DNA of 64,000 bases from JANXAZ01 sp964504655 (GTDB taxonomy: Bacteria > Pseudomonadota > Alphaproteobacteria > Geminicoccales > Geminicoccaceae), in assembly GCA_964504655.1 (NCBI GenBank), contig CAZDFD010000009.1, positions 1-64,000 on the forward strand, in the 5' to 3' direction. Position 1 is the first letter of the stretch, and each line of letters starts with the position of its first letter. The notes under the pieces were generated by a model. That model searched no databases. It worked only from the letters and a program-made list of their open reading frames with translations, and was not told the origin of the DNA. A program made the position numbers and the translations under genes. Positions 17,436 through 25,778 of the stretch are shown here, piece by piece.

Positions 17436-17439
17436 CCAT

Positions 17440-17488
17440 CCGGATCACGGAAGGGCCGGATCACGGAAGGGCCCGGATCACGGGAGGG
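17440..17488 (+). repeat. Three 16-bp tandem repeats immediately upstream of tag
   Basis: CCGGATCACGGAAGGG occurs at 17440-17455 and again exactly at 17456-17471; a third copy at 17473-17488 reads CCGGATCACGGGAGGG. The last copy supplies the GGGAGGGAGG ribosome site of tag, 4 nt before its ATG region. The shared core CCGGATCACG also occurs at 18828-18837 in the next large intergenic region. Confidence 0.75.
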
Positions 17489-17492
17489 AGGG

Positions 17493-18143
17493 ATGGACGA
17501 CGGGCTGGCGGTCGGGTCGGACGGGACCCGGCGCTGCTTCTGGTGCGCGGGCGATCCGCTCTACGAGGCCTACCACGACGGGGAATGGGGCCGACCGTCG
17601 GTCGACGACCGGGCGCTGTTCGAGAAGCTCTGCCTCGAGGGCTTCCAGGCCGGGCTCTCCTGGCTCACGATCCTGAGGAAGCGTCAGGCCTTCCGGCGCG
17701 CCTTCGCGGGCTTCGATCCCGCGGTGGTGGCGCGCTTCGGCGGGGCGGAGGTGGCCCGGCTCCTGGCCGATCCCGGGATCGTCCGACACCGGGGCAAGAT
17801 CGAGGCGGCGATCGCCAATGCCCGCGCCACCTGTGCCGTCGTCGAGCGGGAGGGCTCGCTCGCCGCCCTGCTCTGGCGGTTCGCGCCCCTCCCCGATCGG
17901 CACGCAGCGCCGCGCGATCGCGCCGATCTCGCCGGCCGGACCACGAGCCCGGAGAGCCGGGCGCTCTGCGAGGAGCTGCGCCGCCGCGGCTTCCGCTTCC
18001 TGGGTCCGACGACCCTCTACGCCTTCATGCAGGCGATGGGGTTCGTGAACGACCACCTCGAGGGCTGTCGCGCCCGCACGGCCTGCGAGGCCGAGCGGCG
18101 GGCCATCCGCCGTCCCGACGGCGGCCCGCCGCTCGGCCCGTGA
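17493..18143 (+). CDS. tag: DNA-3-methyladenine glycosylase I
   Basis: The 216-residue protein excises 3-methyladenine from alkylated DNA. Family motifs are RCFWCAGDPLYEAYHDGEWG at residues 14-33, EGFQAGLSWLTILRKR near residue 50, and GFRFLGPTTLYAFMQAMGFVNDH near residue 168. Zinc-site residues (Cys in the first motif, and the C-terminal His and Cys in NDHLEGC) are kept. The ATG at 17493 sits directly after the third tandem repeat, which provides the ribosome site. With the ligase/exonuclease pair it adds to the DNA-repair content of this region. Confidence 0.94.
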   Translation: MDDGLAVGSDGTRRCFWCAGDPLYEAYHDGEWGRPSVDDRALFEKLCLEGFQAGLSWLTILRKRQAFRRAFAGFDPAVVARFGGAEVARLLADPGIVRHRGKIEAAIANARATCAVVEREGSLAALLWRFAPLPDRHAAPRDRADLAGRTTSPESRALCEELRRRGFRFLGPTTLYAFMQAMGFVNDHLEGCRARTACEAERRAIRRPDGGPPLGP

Positions 18144-18167
18144 ACGCCGCCGCCCGTCCGACCGGGC

Positions 18168-18647
18168 TCAGCCGCCGGCCTTGATCTCGATCTTCTTGGC
18201 CTTGGTCTCGGCCGAGGGCCGCTTGGGCAGGGTGATCGACAGCACACCCTTGTCGAACCTCGCCTCGACCTTGTCCTCCTCGACCTCGACCGGGATCGGG
18301 ATCTGGCGGAGGAAGGAGCCGTAGGACCGCTCCATCAGGTAATGGCCCTTCTCCTTCTCCTCGCGCTCCTGCCGCTTCTCGCCCTTGATCGTGAGGATCC
18401 CGTCGGCGAGCTGCACCTCGACGTCCTTCTCGGCGACGCCCGGCAGCTCGGCGTGGATCTCGACCGCGCCCTCGGTCTCCTTCATGTCGACCCGCGGCGC
18501 CATCAGCCCCATCCCGAGCGCCGGCCGGGCGAGGCTGAAGCTCTTGGTCATCTCCTCGAACATGCGGTCCATCTCGCGGCGCATCGCCGTGAACGGATCT
18601 TCGGCGACGTCGCGACGGCCGAACGGCATCAACGACTTGAAGTCCAT
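18168..18647 (-). CDS. Hsp20/alpha-crystallin family small heat-shock protein
   Basis: A 159-residue chaperone that holds unfolding proteins. The alpha-crystallin domain spans about residues 50-145, with MKETEGAVEIHAELPGVAEKDVEV, GHYLMERSYGSFLRQI (conserved sHsp core) and the strand FDKGVLSITLPK; a C-terminal extension ends KKIEIKAGG. The ATG at 18647 is preceded by AAGGGGAGACGC. It converges with tag, stops 24 nt apart. The gene's upstream region is shared with the glycosylphosphotransferase on the other side. Confidence 0.92.
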   Translation of the reverse strand: MDFKSLMPFGRRDVAEDPFTAMRREMDRMFEEMTKSFSLARPALGMGLMAPRVDMKETEGAVEIHAELPGVAEKDVEVQLADGILTIKGEKRQEREEKEKGHYLMERSYGSFLRQIPIPVEVEEDKVEARFDKGVLSITLPKRPSAETKAKKIEIKAGG

Positions 18648-19007
18648 GATGCGTCTCCCCTTCTCGTCGCCCGTCGGGCGGGCTCTCCCCGCCCGCAAGA
18701 TTGGGTGCGCGTCCGGGCTGTGCCAGCGGCTGCCGCCTGCGCGCTCGGGTCGCAGTCACGCCGCCCGCGGCACGGTGTGGCCGCCGGGTGACGGCGGGTC
18801 GACGGGCGGCGTCGATTCCTTGTGATCCGGATCACGCAGTCGGCCCGCTCTGTTCGCTCAGTGCATCAGGATACGACATCATCTGTTGCCTCCGACAGGC
18901 AGTTTCGGGCACGCTTGTAGGCGCCGGGAAACGCCCCCAGCCGTGCCTCGTCCCGCCCCTGCGGCGCGGACGGGCGTGGCGAGCGGCCGGGCCGCGAAGG
19001 ACATGTC
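18648..19007. other. 360-nt divergent intergenic region
   Basis: The stretch divides the small heat-shock gene from the polysaccharide region. It holds a CRP/FNR-like palindrome at 18821-18836 and a moderately AT-rich segment near 18865-18900. No ORF with a recognisable product and no RNA gene is evident. It probably carries promoters in both directions. Confidence 0.5.
18821..18836. promoter_or_regulatory. CRP/FNR-type binding-site-like palindrome
   Basis: TGTGATCCGGATCACG matches the CRP pattern TGTGA-N6-TCACA at 9 of 10 positions, and its core TGAT-N4-ATCA also fits the FNR/FixK pattern except for the outermost bases. Bases 18822-18835 are a perfect 14-bp palindrome. It lies about 170 nt from both flanking starts. 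Confidence 0.5.
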
Positions 19008-20468
19008 ATGGCGCTAGCACGTGCCGAGGCCGCGTCGCTCGTCGAGCCGCCGACCGTCCGCAAGACGGTGCTGTTCGCTTCGATCGACGCGCTCGCCATC
19101 CTGAGCGGCTTCCTGATCGCGCTCGGCCTCCTGGAGTTCCGCCCGAGCTTCGCCGCCACCCTGCAGCTGGTGCCGGCCCGGATCGCGATCGACCTCGGCA
19201 TCGTGGCCGGCCTCGTCTTGTTCTTCCGCTCGAGCGGCCACTACACCGAGCGCCGCTCCTTCTGGCAGGAGCTGGCCGAGATCCTGCTGGGCTTCGGCGC
19301 GGCGCTGCTGGTCGACGCGGCGGTCATGTTCTTCCTCAAGCTCGAGCCGTCGCGACTGAGCGTGCTCGGCTTCTGGACGGTCGGCTGCGCGGTGCTGATC
19401 GTCGGTCGCTGGCTGGTCAAGAGCTGGCTCGTCACCAAGGGGGCCTGGTCGTTGCCGGCGGTGATCGTCGGCACCGGGCAGAACGCCCGCGACCTCGCCC
19501 TGGCCCTCCTCGACGATCCGCTCCCGACCTTCCGGCCGGTGGCGTTCGTCGACCCGTTCGCCGAGACCCTCGCCAAGGGCTCGCTGGCGATCGAGCGCGA
19601 CCAGGCGCTGCCGGTGCTGGGCGCGCAGCGCGACCCGTTCGAGATCGTCCGCCGGTTCCCGCGCGCACACGTGCTCGTCGCCCTCGAGCTCGACGAGTTC
19701 CCGACCGCCAAGCCGTTCGTGGAGCGGCTGAGCCGCGCCCACAACGACGTCGAGCTGATGCTGCCGTTCCGCAGCCTGCCGGAGCGGCGCTACTACCGCA
19801 CCCACTGGGTCAATCACGACATCACCACGGTCCGCCTGGCGCCGAGCCTGGGCTCGCGCTCGCAGGCCTACGTCAAGCGGGCCTTCGACCTGGTCGTGGC
19901 GAGCGTGATCCTGGTCTTCCTGGGCCCGCTGTTCCTGATCCTCTCGGCCTGCGTGGCGACCAGCGGGCGGCCGGTGTTCTTCGCCCACAACCGGATCGGC
20001 CGGCACGGTCGGCCGTTCCGGTGCCTCAAGTTCCGCACCATGGTCCCGGATGCCGAGCGCCGGCTCGCCGCCATCCTCGAGCGCGACCCGACCGCGGCCG
20101 CCGAGTGGCAGCTCACCCGCAAGCTCAGGGACGACCCGCGGGTGACCCCGATCGGCCGCTTTTTGCGCCGCACCAGCCTCGACGAGCTGCCGCAGCTCAT
20201 CAACGTCATCAAGGGCGAGATGAGCTTGGTCGGTCCCCGCCCGGTGACCGCCGAGGAGGTTGTGGCCTATGACGAGCATCGCGACTGCTACCTGCAGTCG
20301 CGCCCCGGGATCACCGGGCTCTGGCAGGTGAGCGGCCGCAACCAGCTCGACTTCCGCCGCCGCGTCCACCTCGACGCCTTCTACGTGCAGAACTGGAGCC
20401 TCCTGCGCGACATCGTCATCCTGCTGATGACCGTGCGCGTCGTGTTCTCGCGCCGCGGCGCCTACTGA
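19008..20468 (+). CDS. Exopolysaccharide polyprenyl glycosylphosphotransferase (WbaP/ExoY-like)
   Basis: This 486-residue protein likely starts polysaccharide assembly by moving a sugar-1-phosphate onto undecaprenyl phosphate. Residues 15-130 contain four hydrophobic helices, residues 140-250 form a CoA-binding-like domain (VIVGTGQNARDLALALLDDP), and after another helix the catalytic bacterial sugar transferase domain covers 285-486 with KFRTMVPDAE, RRTSLDELPQLINVIKGEMS (D-E-L-P-Q) and GPRP...RPGITGLWQVSGR. ATG 19008 follows GAAGGACATGTC. It stands alone at the head of the polysaccharide region. Confidence 0.92.
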   Translation: MALARAEAASLVEPPTVRKTVLFASIDALAILSGFLIALGLLEFRPSFAATLQLVPARIAIDLGIVAGLVLFFRSSGHYTERRSFWQELAEILLGFGAALLVDAAVMFFLKLEPSRLSVLGFWTVGCAVLIVGRWLVKSWLVTKGAWSLPAVIVGTGQNARDLALALLDDPLPTFRPVAFVDPFAETLAKGSLAIERDQALPVLGAQRDPFEIVRRFPRAHVLVALELDEFPTAKPFVERLSRAHNDVELMLPFRSLPERRYYRTHWVNHDITTVRLAPSLGSRSQAYVKRAFDLVVASVILVFLGPLFLILSACVATSGRPVFFAHNRIGRHGRPFRCLKFRTMVPDAERRLAAILERDPTAAAEWQLTRKLRDDPRVTPIGRFLRRTSLDELPQLINVIKGEMSLVGPRPVTAEEVVAYDEHRDCYLQSRPGITGLWQVSGRNQLDFRRRVHLDAFYVQNWSLLRDIVILLMTVRVVFSRRGAY

Positions 20469-20536
20469 GGGTTCCACCGGTACGGGTTTCCGCGCCGCCG
20501 GCCGGGCGCCGGGCGGAAGGGGGCCTTACCCTCTTC

Positions 20537-20565
20537 TTGACATAGAACCTATCATAGGACATAAA
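20537..20565 (+). promoter_or_regulatory. Candidate sigma-70-like promoter with a palindrome in the spacer
   Basis: TTGACA (20537-20542) is followed by a 17-nt spacer and CATAAA (20560-20565). The spacer contains the perfect inverted repeat CCTAT-C-ATAGG (20548-20558), a natural place for repressor binding. It lies 54 nt upstream of the TTG start of the GH26-like protein gene. Confidence 0.5.
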
Positions 20566-20618
20566 GCCGCCCAAGGTGCAATCCCGCGGCCCGGTGCCGC
20601 GCGTGAGAGGATCCCGCC

Positions 20619-23600
20619 TTGGCCACTCCCCAGCCCGATCTCGTCGAGACGGCGCGCGACGTCGCCGTCACGCTCTGGCCGCTCGCCAACGACAGCCCCG
20701 ACGGGCTGGTGGTCACCTCCTATCAGCAGCCGGGCTTCGGCGCCGTGTCGTTCGACGCCGAGGCGCGCAGCTTCACCTACGCTCCAGCGCCCGGGTTCGT
20801 CGGCGAGGACAGCTTCGACTACACCGTCCAGGCGCCCGACGGCACCACCGCCACGAGCACCGTCACGGTCCGCGTCGTCCAGCCGAACCGCCCCCCCGTG
20901 GCGGTCGACGACGTCGCCACCGTGACCCCCGGCGGCGCGGTCGAGATCGACCCGCTCGCCAACGATTCCGACCCGGACGGCGATCCGCTGACCCTCGTCG
21001 CCCTCGGCCTGCCGGAGGCGGGCAGCGTCGGCGTCCTCGAGGGCCAGCGGCTGCGCTACGTTCCGAGGACCGGATTCGCAGGAGAGGACAGCTTCACCTA
21101 CACGGTCGGCGACGGGCGGGGCGGGACCGCCTCGGCCACGGTCCGGGTGGTGGTCGGGGCCGCCAACCGCCCCCCGACGACGACCACGGCGCGGGCCAGC
21201 ACCCTGGCCGGCCAGCCCGTCACCATCGACCTCCTGGCGCAGGCGAGCGATCCCGACGGCGACCCGCTCCTGCTCACCGCGCTCGGCCTGCCCGCCCACG
21301 GCACCGTGGCGATCGGCGAGGGCGGCCGCGTGACCTACACGCCGGCCAGCGGCTTCGAGGGGACCGACGGCTTCACCTACACGGTCGAGGACGGCCGCGG
21401 CGGCGCGGCGGTCGGCGAGGTCGAGATCGTCGTGAGCCTGCCGAATGCGGCACCGCTGGCGGTCGACGATGCCGTCACCACCGAGTCCGGCAGCCCGGTG
21501 ACGATGGACGTGCTCGCCAACGACAGCGATCCGGACGGCGGTCCTCTGGCGCTCGTGCGGCTGAGCGTGCCGGAGCACGGCCGGCTCACGGTCGGCGCCG
21601 ACCAGAGGCTGACCTACACCTCCGAGAGCGGCTTCGTCGGCACCGACAGCTTCACCTACACCGTGCGCGACACGCGCGGCAGCGAGGCGACGGCCACGGT
21701 GACGGTCGCCGTCACCGCACCCGCCACACCGACCACCTTTCTCAACGGCTACCGCTACCGCCGGCGGATCGTCGTCCCGCGCCAATCGGTGCGCGGCACC
21801 TGGCCGCTGAGCGGCTTCCCGCTCCTGGTGGCCGAGGAGGGCTCCTGGCTCAAGAGCACGGCCCAGGGCGGCCGGATCGAGAGCGAGCAGGGCTTCGACC
21901 TGCGCTTCGAGCTCGAGACGGGCGGCAAGCTGCCGCACGACGTCGAGCGCTACGATCCACTGGCCGGTCGGCTGACCGCCTGGGTCCGGCTGCCGGAGCT
22001 GCTGCCGGACGTCGATCTCGTCCTCCTGCTCTACTACGGCAAGCCCGGTCTCGCCTCGAGCGAGGCCGATCCGGCGGCCACCTGGCGCGACTATCTGGCG
22101 GTCTGGCACCTGCCCGATCCGACCGACCGCACCGGGCGCGGCCGCGATCTGACCGCCACCAACCTGACCATGGTCGAGGGCCCGGTCGGGCCGGCCGCCC
22201 GGTTCGATGGGACCACGAGCGAGCTGGCACTCGCCGACCCGGCCTTCCTCGACGGTCAGACGGCCCTCACCGCCCAGCTCTGGATCGACGGCGAACGGCT
22301 CGACAGCAACCAGGGGCTGCTCGTCTGCGGCCCGATCACCGGCCGGGACGGCGACGCCGCCTTCGTCCTGCGTCACAACGTCCGCGGCGCCTACAGCAGC
22401 CAAGCCCGCGTGCTCACCGTCGAGATGGCGCTCGCCGACGGCCGCATCGTGCACGAGAGCGGCGCCGGGCGGGCCGACGACGCCCTCCACACGCTGGCGC
22501 TGGTCTTCGACCGCGGCGAGGGGGCCACGCTGGTGGTCGACGGCGTCGCCGACACGCCGTCCTACTCGGTCGGCGGCACCCTCCTCGGCCCCACCCGTCT
22601 CGGCCGCGGCCCGTTGCGGATCGGCACCGGCCCGATGCAGGCGACCGCCGGCCGCTGGCTCGGTCTGATCGACGAGGTGCGGCTGCGGGCCTCGGCCCTG
22701 CCGGCCGAGTGGCTCGCCATGGAGCACGCCAACCAGCGCAGCCCCGGAGCCTTCTACGGCACCGGCGGCGAGGACGCCTTCGGCGACCCCGGCTCGGCTC
22801 CGGTCGCCGTCCCCCTGACCGTGCGGACGACGCTCGGCACCGCGGTCCTGGCCGATCCCCTGGCGCTCGCCGGCGGCACCCCCACCCTGGCCGCGGTCGG
22901 GACGCCCGCGAACGGCACGGCCGTGCTCGAGGCGGGCAAGATCCGCTACACCCCGGCGGCGGGCTTCATCGGCACCGACCGCTTCACCTTCGAGGTCACC
23001 CAGGACGGCAAGAGCTCGACCGGCACGGTCACGGTGCTCGTCGAGGCCCGCGCCAGCGAGACCTCGGTCGCGCAGGACCGGCCGTTCGCGGATCGGCTCT
23101 ACGGCAACCCCTACCACGCCGACACCCTGGCCGCCCGTCGGCCTCTGGCCGACAGCCCGACCGCCAAGCGCTTCCTGGCCGACCGGACCGGCCAGATCGT
23201 CGCGATCCGCTGGCCCTGCCGGGTCGACGGCGGCGACGGCGGCGACGTGGTCGTCAAGATCGAGACCGACTATCAGGGCAAGCCCTCGGGCCTCGCGCTC
23301 GGCACGACCGCGATCAACGGCGGCGCCGGCAAGCCCGCGACCCAGGGCGGGTTCCCGGAGTGGCGCTTCGAGCAGCCGGTCCCGCTCGAGGCCGGCCGGG
23401 CCTACCACGCCGTGTGGTACCAGCTCGGCACCTCGGGAACGGTCTCGGTCCTGCACCACCGGGCGGACGTGCCGATCCCGGCCGGCCAGAGCCTGAGCGG
23501 AGGCCCCTACGAGGAGGACGACGGCACGATCCAGCAGCGGACCGCCGGCTCCTGGCAGCCGGGCAGCGAGCATGGCGGGTTCCTGCGGCTCGTCTGGTCC

Positions 23601-25721
23601 GATGGTGTGGCGACCGGCAACCCGATCGTCGCCGGCTCGCCGGGCCTCAAGAAGAGCCTCGGCGGCACCGTCATGGTCCGCGAGCGGTTCACCGTCGCCG
23701 ACTACACCCGCAAGGTCGACGGCCTCTGGCTGCGGGCCTGGTGGGAGAGCGGCACGCCGTCCGATCTCCTGGTCCGGCTCGAGACGCTCGAGGGCACGCT
23801 GCTCGAGCAGCTCGCCGTCCCGCGCAGCGCGCTGCCGCAGACCCGCAACGTCGCCGGGGACTCCTCGAGCGCGCCGGCGCTCTGGGTCCATCGGCGGTTC
23901 GCCCAGGCGCACACCCTCGAGCGCGGGCGGAGCTACGTGCTGCGGCTGAGCGCCTCGACCGGCAGCTACGTCGTGCACGCCGTGCGGCGGGACGACGCTC
24001 CGAGCCGCGACCAGTGGCAGGACGCCTGGGCCGAGATCACGAGCAACGGCGGCGGGACCTGGCGTGGCTGGGACGACGCCGGTGACGCCTCGGGCGTGGC
24101 CCGCACCGACTGCCACCTCCCGCTGGCCTTCACCATCGCCGGCAGCGTCGAGCGGCTCGGTGTCTCGACCCTGATCGGAACGAGCGCCTGGAACCTCGGC
24201 GACGTCACGCGGCTCGCCGACGACGCCGGGGTCGGCGACGGCGCCACCGAGTCGCGCGCCGTCGCCGGTGGCGTCACCGTCTGGGCCCATCTCGGCTTCG
24301 CCACACCGGTGCGCCCGCCGAGCGGCCAGCAGACCTTCCGCATCCGTGCCCGCTGCTCGACCAGCGGCGGTTCGCTCAAGGCGGAGCTCCTCGAGGGCGG
24401 CACGGTGCGCAAGGACCTCGGCACCCAGGCGGTGCCGACCAGCTTCACCACGCTCGCCTTCACCTGGGACGCCGCCCTTCTGGCCGATCCGAGCGGGGCC
24501 GGGGTCGAGGTCCGGGTCTGGTTGGTCGACGGGCTCTCGAGCGGCTACTACACGGTCGAGGCGATCGACTGGCTGGCCGATCCGGCCGGCTCGACCGGCG
24601 GCGGCGGGGGCGGCGGCGGAAGCCAGCCGTCATGGCCGGCCGGCTGGGGCGCCCGCCCCGCGCTGGGCTCGCACCACGGCATCGGCCAGGCCTTCAACTT
24701 CAGCTACAACAGCTCGGGCCAGCTCGTCTGGCAGCCGCTGCGCGACTACGACGCCTGGCTCGGCCGGCCTTCCAACATCGTCAAGGTCTGGCCGAACATG
24801 TCGCAGAGCGGCATCGCCGACTGGGACGGTGTCGCCGGCGGCGCGGGCGGCTCGGATTCGACCTGGGGCGGCCAGCTCAACGAGCTCAACCCGACCCGGG
24901 CCTTCGACCCGACCTATTGGCCGGTGGCGAACCCCTTCGTCCTCGCCCTCACGGCCGTGCCGCTCAGCCACTCGAACACCCAGAACAGCTCGACCGGCCA
25001 ATGGGGGCGGCCCGGCATCTGGTCGGAGATCGCCGCCGGCACCTACGACCTCTACTATCAGCGTCTGTTCCGCCGGCTCGCCACCCGTTGCGGGGCGACC
25101 GGGCGCGACCCGCGCACGGTCGTGCTGCGGTGGTGCTGGGAGGCCAACGGAACCTGGTACCCGCACAGCATCGGCCCCGACAAGGCCAACTTCGTCCTGG
25201 CGTGGCGGCGCGCCATGGACCTCATGCGGCAGGCGGTCGGCTCGGTGCTGGGTGCCGGCAAGACCTTCATGATCGAGTTCGGGCCGGCCGGCCACCTCCG
25301 CTTCGGCAACGGATCCTCCGAGCGGCTCTGGAACATCTATCCGGGGGACGACTGGGTCGACATCTGCGGGCTCGGCATCCACGACCAGGTCGGCATCACG
25401 GTGCAGGCCGACTGGGACAAGTATCTGCGCCATCCGGCCACCATCGCCGGCACGCCGTTCGAGGGCATCCTCGACTGGTTCGACTTCGCCGTCTCCCGTG
25501 GCAAATGGGTCGGTACCAGCGAGATCGAGAGCAACTACATCGCCCGTAACTACTTCCCGAAGACGCAGAACATGAACGTCATGTGGACCACCGGCTTCGA
25601 GCAGGTGCGCCGGCGGTACGACGGCAAGTTCGTCTACTTCATCTACCTGTGGAACGGCGACAGCGCCTTGAAGCGGGCGGACGGCTGGGGCGAGCCGTAT
25701 CGGCAGCTGTACAAGCCCTGA
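20619..25721 (+). CDS. Giant multidomain protein: cadherin-like repeats, DUF2341/LamG, C-terminal GH26-like glycanase
   Basis: A 1700-residue protein starting at a TTG. Residues 1-366 hold four cadherin/Ig-like repeats of about 90 residues (ANDSDPDGDPL and GFxGxDSFTYTV motifs). Residues 375-720 look like a DUF2341 plus LamG concanavalin-type region; a fifth repeat spans 726-810. Two further beta-rich regions follow to about 1320, then a Gly-rich linker (1324-1335). Residues 1336-1700 resemble glycoside hydrolase family 26: RWCWEANGTWYP with candidate acid/base E1508 and TSEIESN with candidate nucleophile E1635. The usual HE pair is WE here. No N-terminal signal peptide is visible, so secretion may use another route. 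It probably trims or binds the polysaccharide made by this cluster. Confidence 0.85.
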   Translation: MATPQPDLVETARDVAVTLWPLANDSPDGLVVTSYQQPGFGAVSFDAEARSFTYAPAPGFVGEDSFDYTVQAPDGTTATSTVTVRVVQPNRPPVAVDDVATVTPGGAVEIDPLANDSDPDGDPLTLVALGLPEAGSVGVLEGQRLRYVPRTGFAGEDSFTYTVGDGRGGTASATVRVVVGAANRPPTTTTARASTLAGQPVTIDLLAQASDPDGDPLLLTALGLPAHGTVAIGEGGRVTYTPASGFEGTDGFTYTVEDGRGGAAVGEVEIVVSLPNAAPLAVDDAVTTESGSPVTMDVLANDSDPDGGPLALVRLSVPEHGRLTVGADQRLTYTSESGFVGTDSFTYTVRDTRGSEATATVTVAVTAPATPTTFLNGYRYRRRIVVPRQSVRGTWPLSGFPLLVAEEGSWLKSTAQGGRIESEQGFDLRFELETGGKLPHDVERYDPLAGRLTAWVRLPELLPDVDLVLLLYYGKPGLASSEADPAATWRDYLAVWHLPDPTDRTGRGRDLTATNLTMVEGPVGPAARFDGTTSELALADPAFLDGQTALTAQLWIDGERLDSNQGLLVCGPITGRDGDAAFVLRHNVRGAYSSQARVLTVEMALADGRIVHESGAGRADDALHTLALVFDRGEGATLVVDGVADTPSYSVGGTLLGPTRLGRGPLRIGTGPMQATAGRWLGLIDEVRLRASALPAEWLAMEHANQRSPGAFYGTGGEDAFGDPGSAPVAVPLTVRTTLGTAVLADPLALAGGTPTLAAVGTPANGTAVLEAGKIRYTPAAGFIGTDRFTFEVTQDGKSSTGTVTVLVEARASETSVAQDRPFADRLYGNPYHADTLAARRPLADSPTAKRFLADRTGQIVAIRWPCRVDGGDGGDVVVKIETDYQGKPSGLALGTTAINGGAGKPATQGGFPEWRFEQPVPLEAGRAYHAVWYQLGTSGTVSVLHHRADVPIPAGQSLSGGPYEEDDGTIQQRTAGSWQPGSEHGGFLRLVWSDGVATGNPIVAGSPGLKKSLGGTVMVRERFTVADYTRKVDGLWLRAWWESGTPSDLLVRLETLEGTLLEQLAVPRSALPQTRNVAGDSSSAPALWVHRRFAQAHTLERGRSYVLRLSASTGSYVVHAVRRDDAPSRDQWQDAWAEITSNGGGTWRGWDDAGDASGVARTDCHLPLAFTIAGSVERLGVSTLIGTSAWNLGDVTRLADDAGVGDGATESRAVAGGVTVWAHLGFATPVRPPSGQQTFRIRARCSTSGGSLKAELLEGGTVRKDLGTQAVPTSFTTLAFTWDAALLADPSGAGVEVRVWLVDGLSSGYYTVEAIDWLADPAGSTGGGGGGGGSQPSWPAGWGARPALGSHHGIGQAFNFSYNSSGQLVWQPLRDYDAWLGRPSNIVKVWPNMSQSGIADWDGVAGGAGGSDSTWGGQLNELNPTRAFDPTYWPVANPFVLALTAVPLSHSNTQNSSTGQWGRPGIWSEIAAGTYDLYYQRLFRRLATRCGATGRDPRTVVLRWCWEANGTWYPHSIGPDKANFVLAWRRAMDLMRQAVGSVLGAGKTFMIEFGPAGHLRFGNGSSERLWNIYPGDDWVDICGLGIHDQVGITVQADWDKYLRHPATIAGTPFEGILDWFDFAVSRGKWVGTSEIESNYIARNYFPKTQNMNVMWTTGFEQVRRRYDGKFVYFIYLWNGDSALKRADGWGEPYRQLYKP

Positions 25722-25738
25722 GCGATCCGGCGACGATC

Positions 25739-25778
25739 GGGCCGCGGCTCCCGGCGGGCCGCCGCGGCCCCTTCGCCG
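25739..25778. terminator. Possible bidirectional terminator hairpin
   Basis: GGGCCGCGG (25739-25747) pairs with CCGCGGCCC (25762-25770) between the convergent stops at 25721 and 25779. The inner bases also form a partial hairpin. A clear T-run is absent on both sides. Confidence 0.4.

Noticed and set aside
20526..24290. Minus-strand ORF opposite the giant GH26-like gene
   Set aside because: Its sequence is repetitive Gly/Arg/Val-rich shadow coding without motifs, while the plus-strand frame has clear domain repeats and a catalytic domain.
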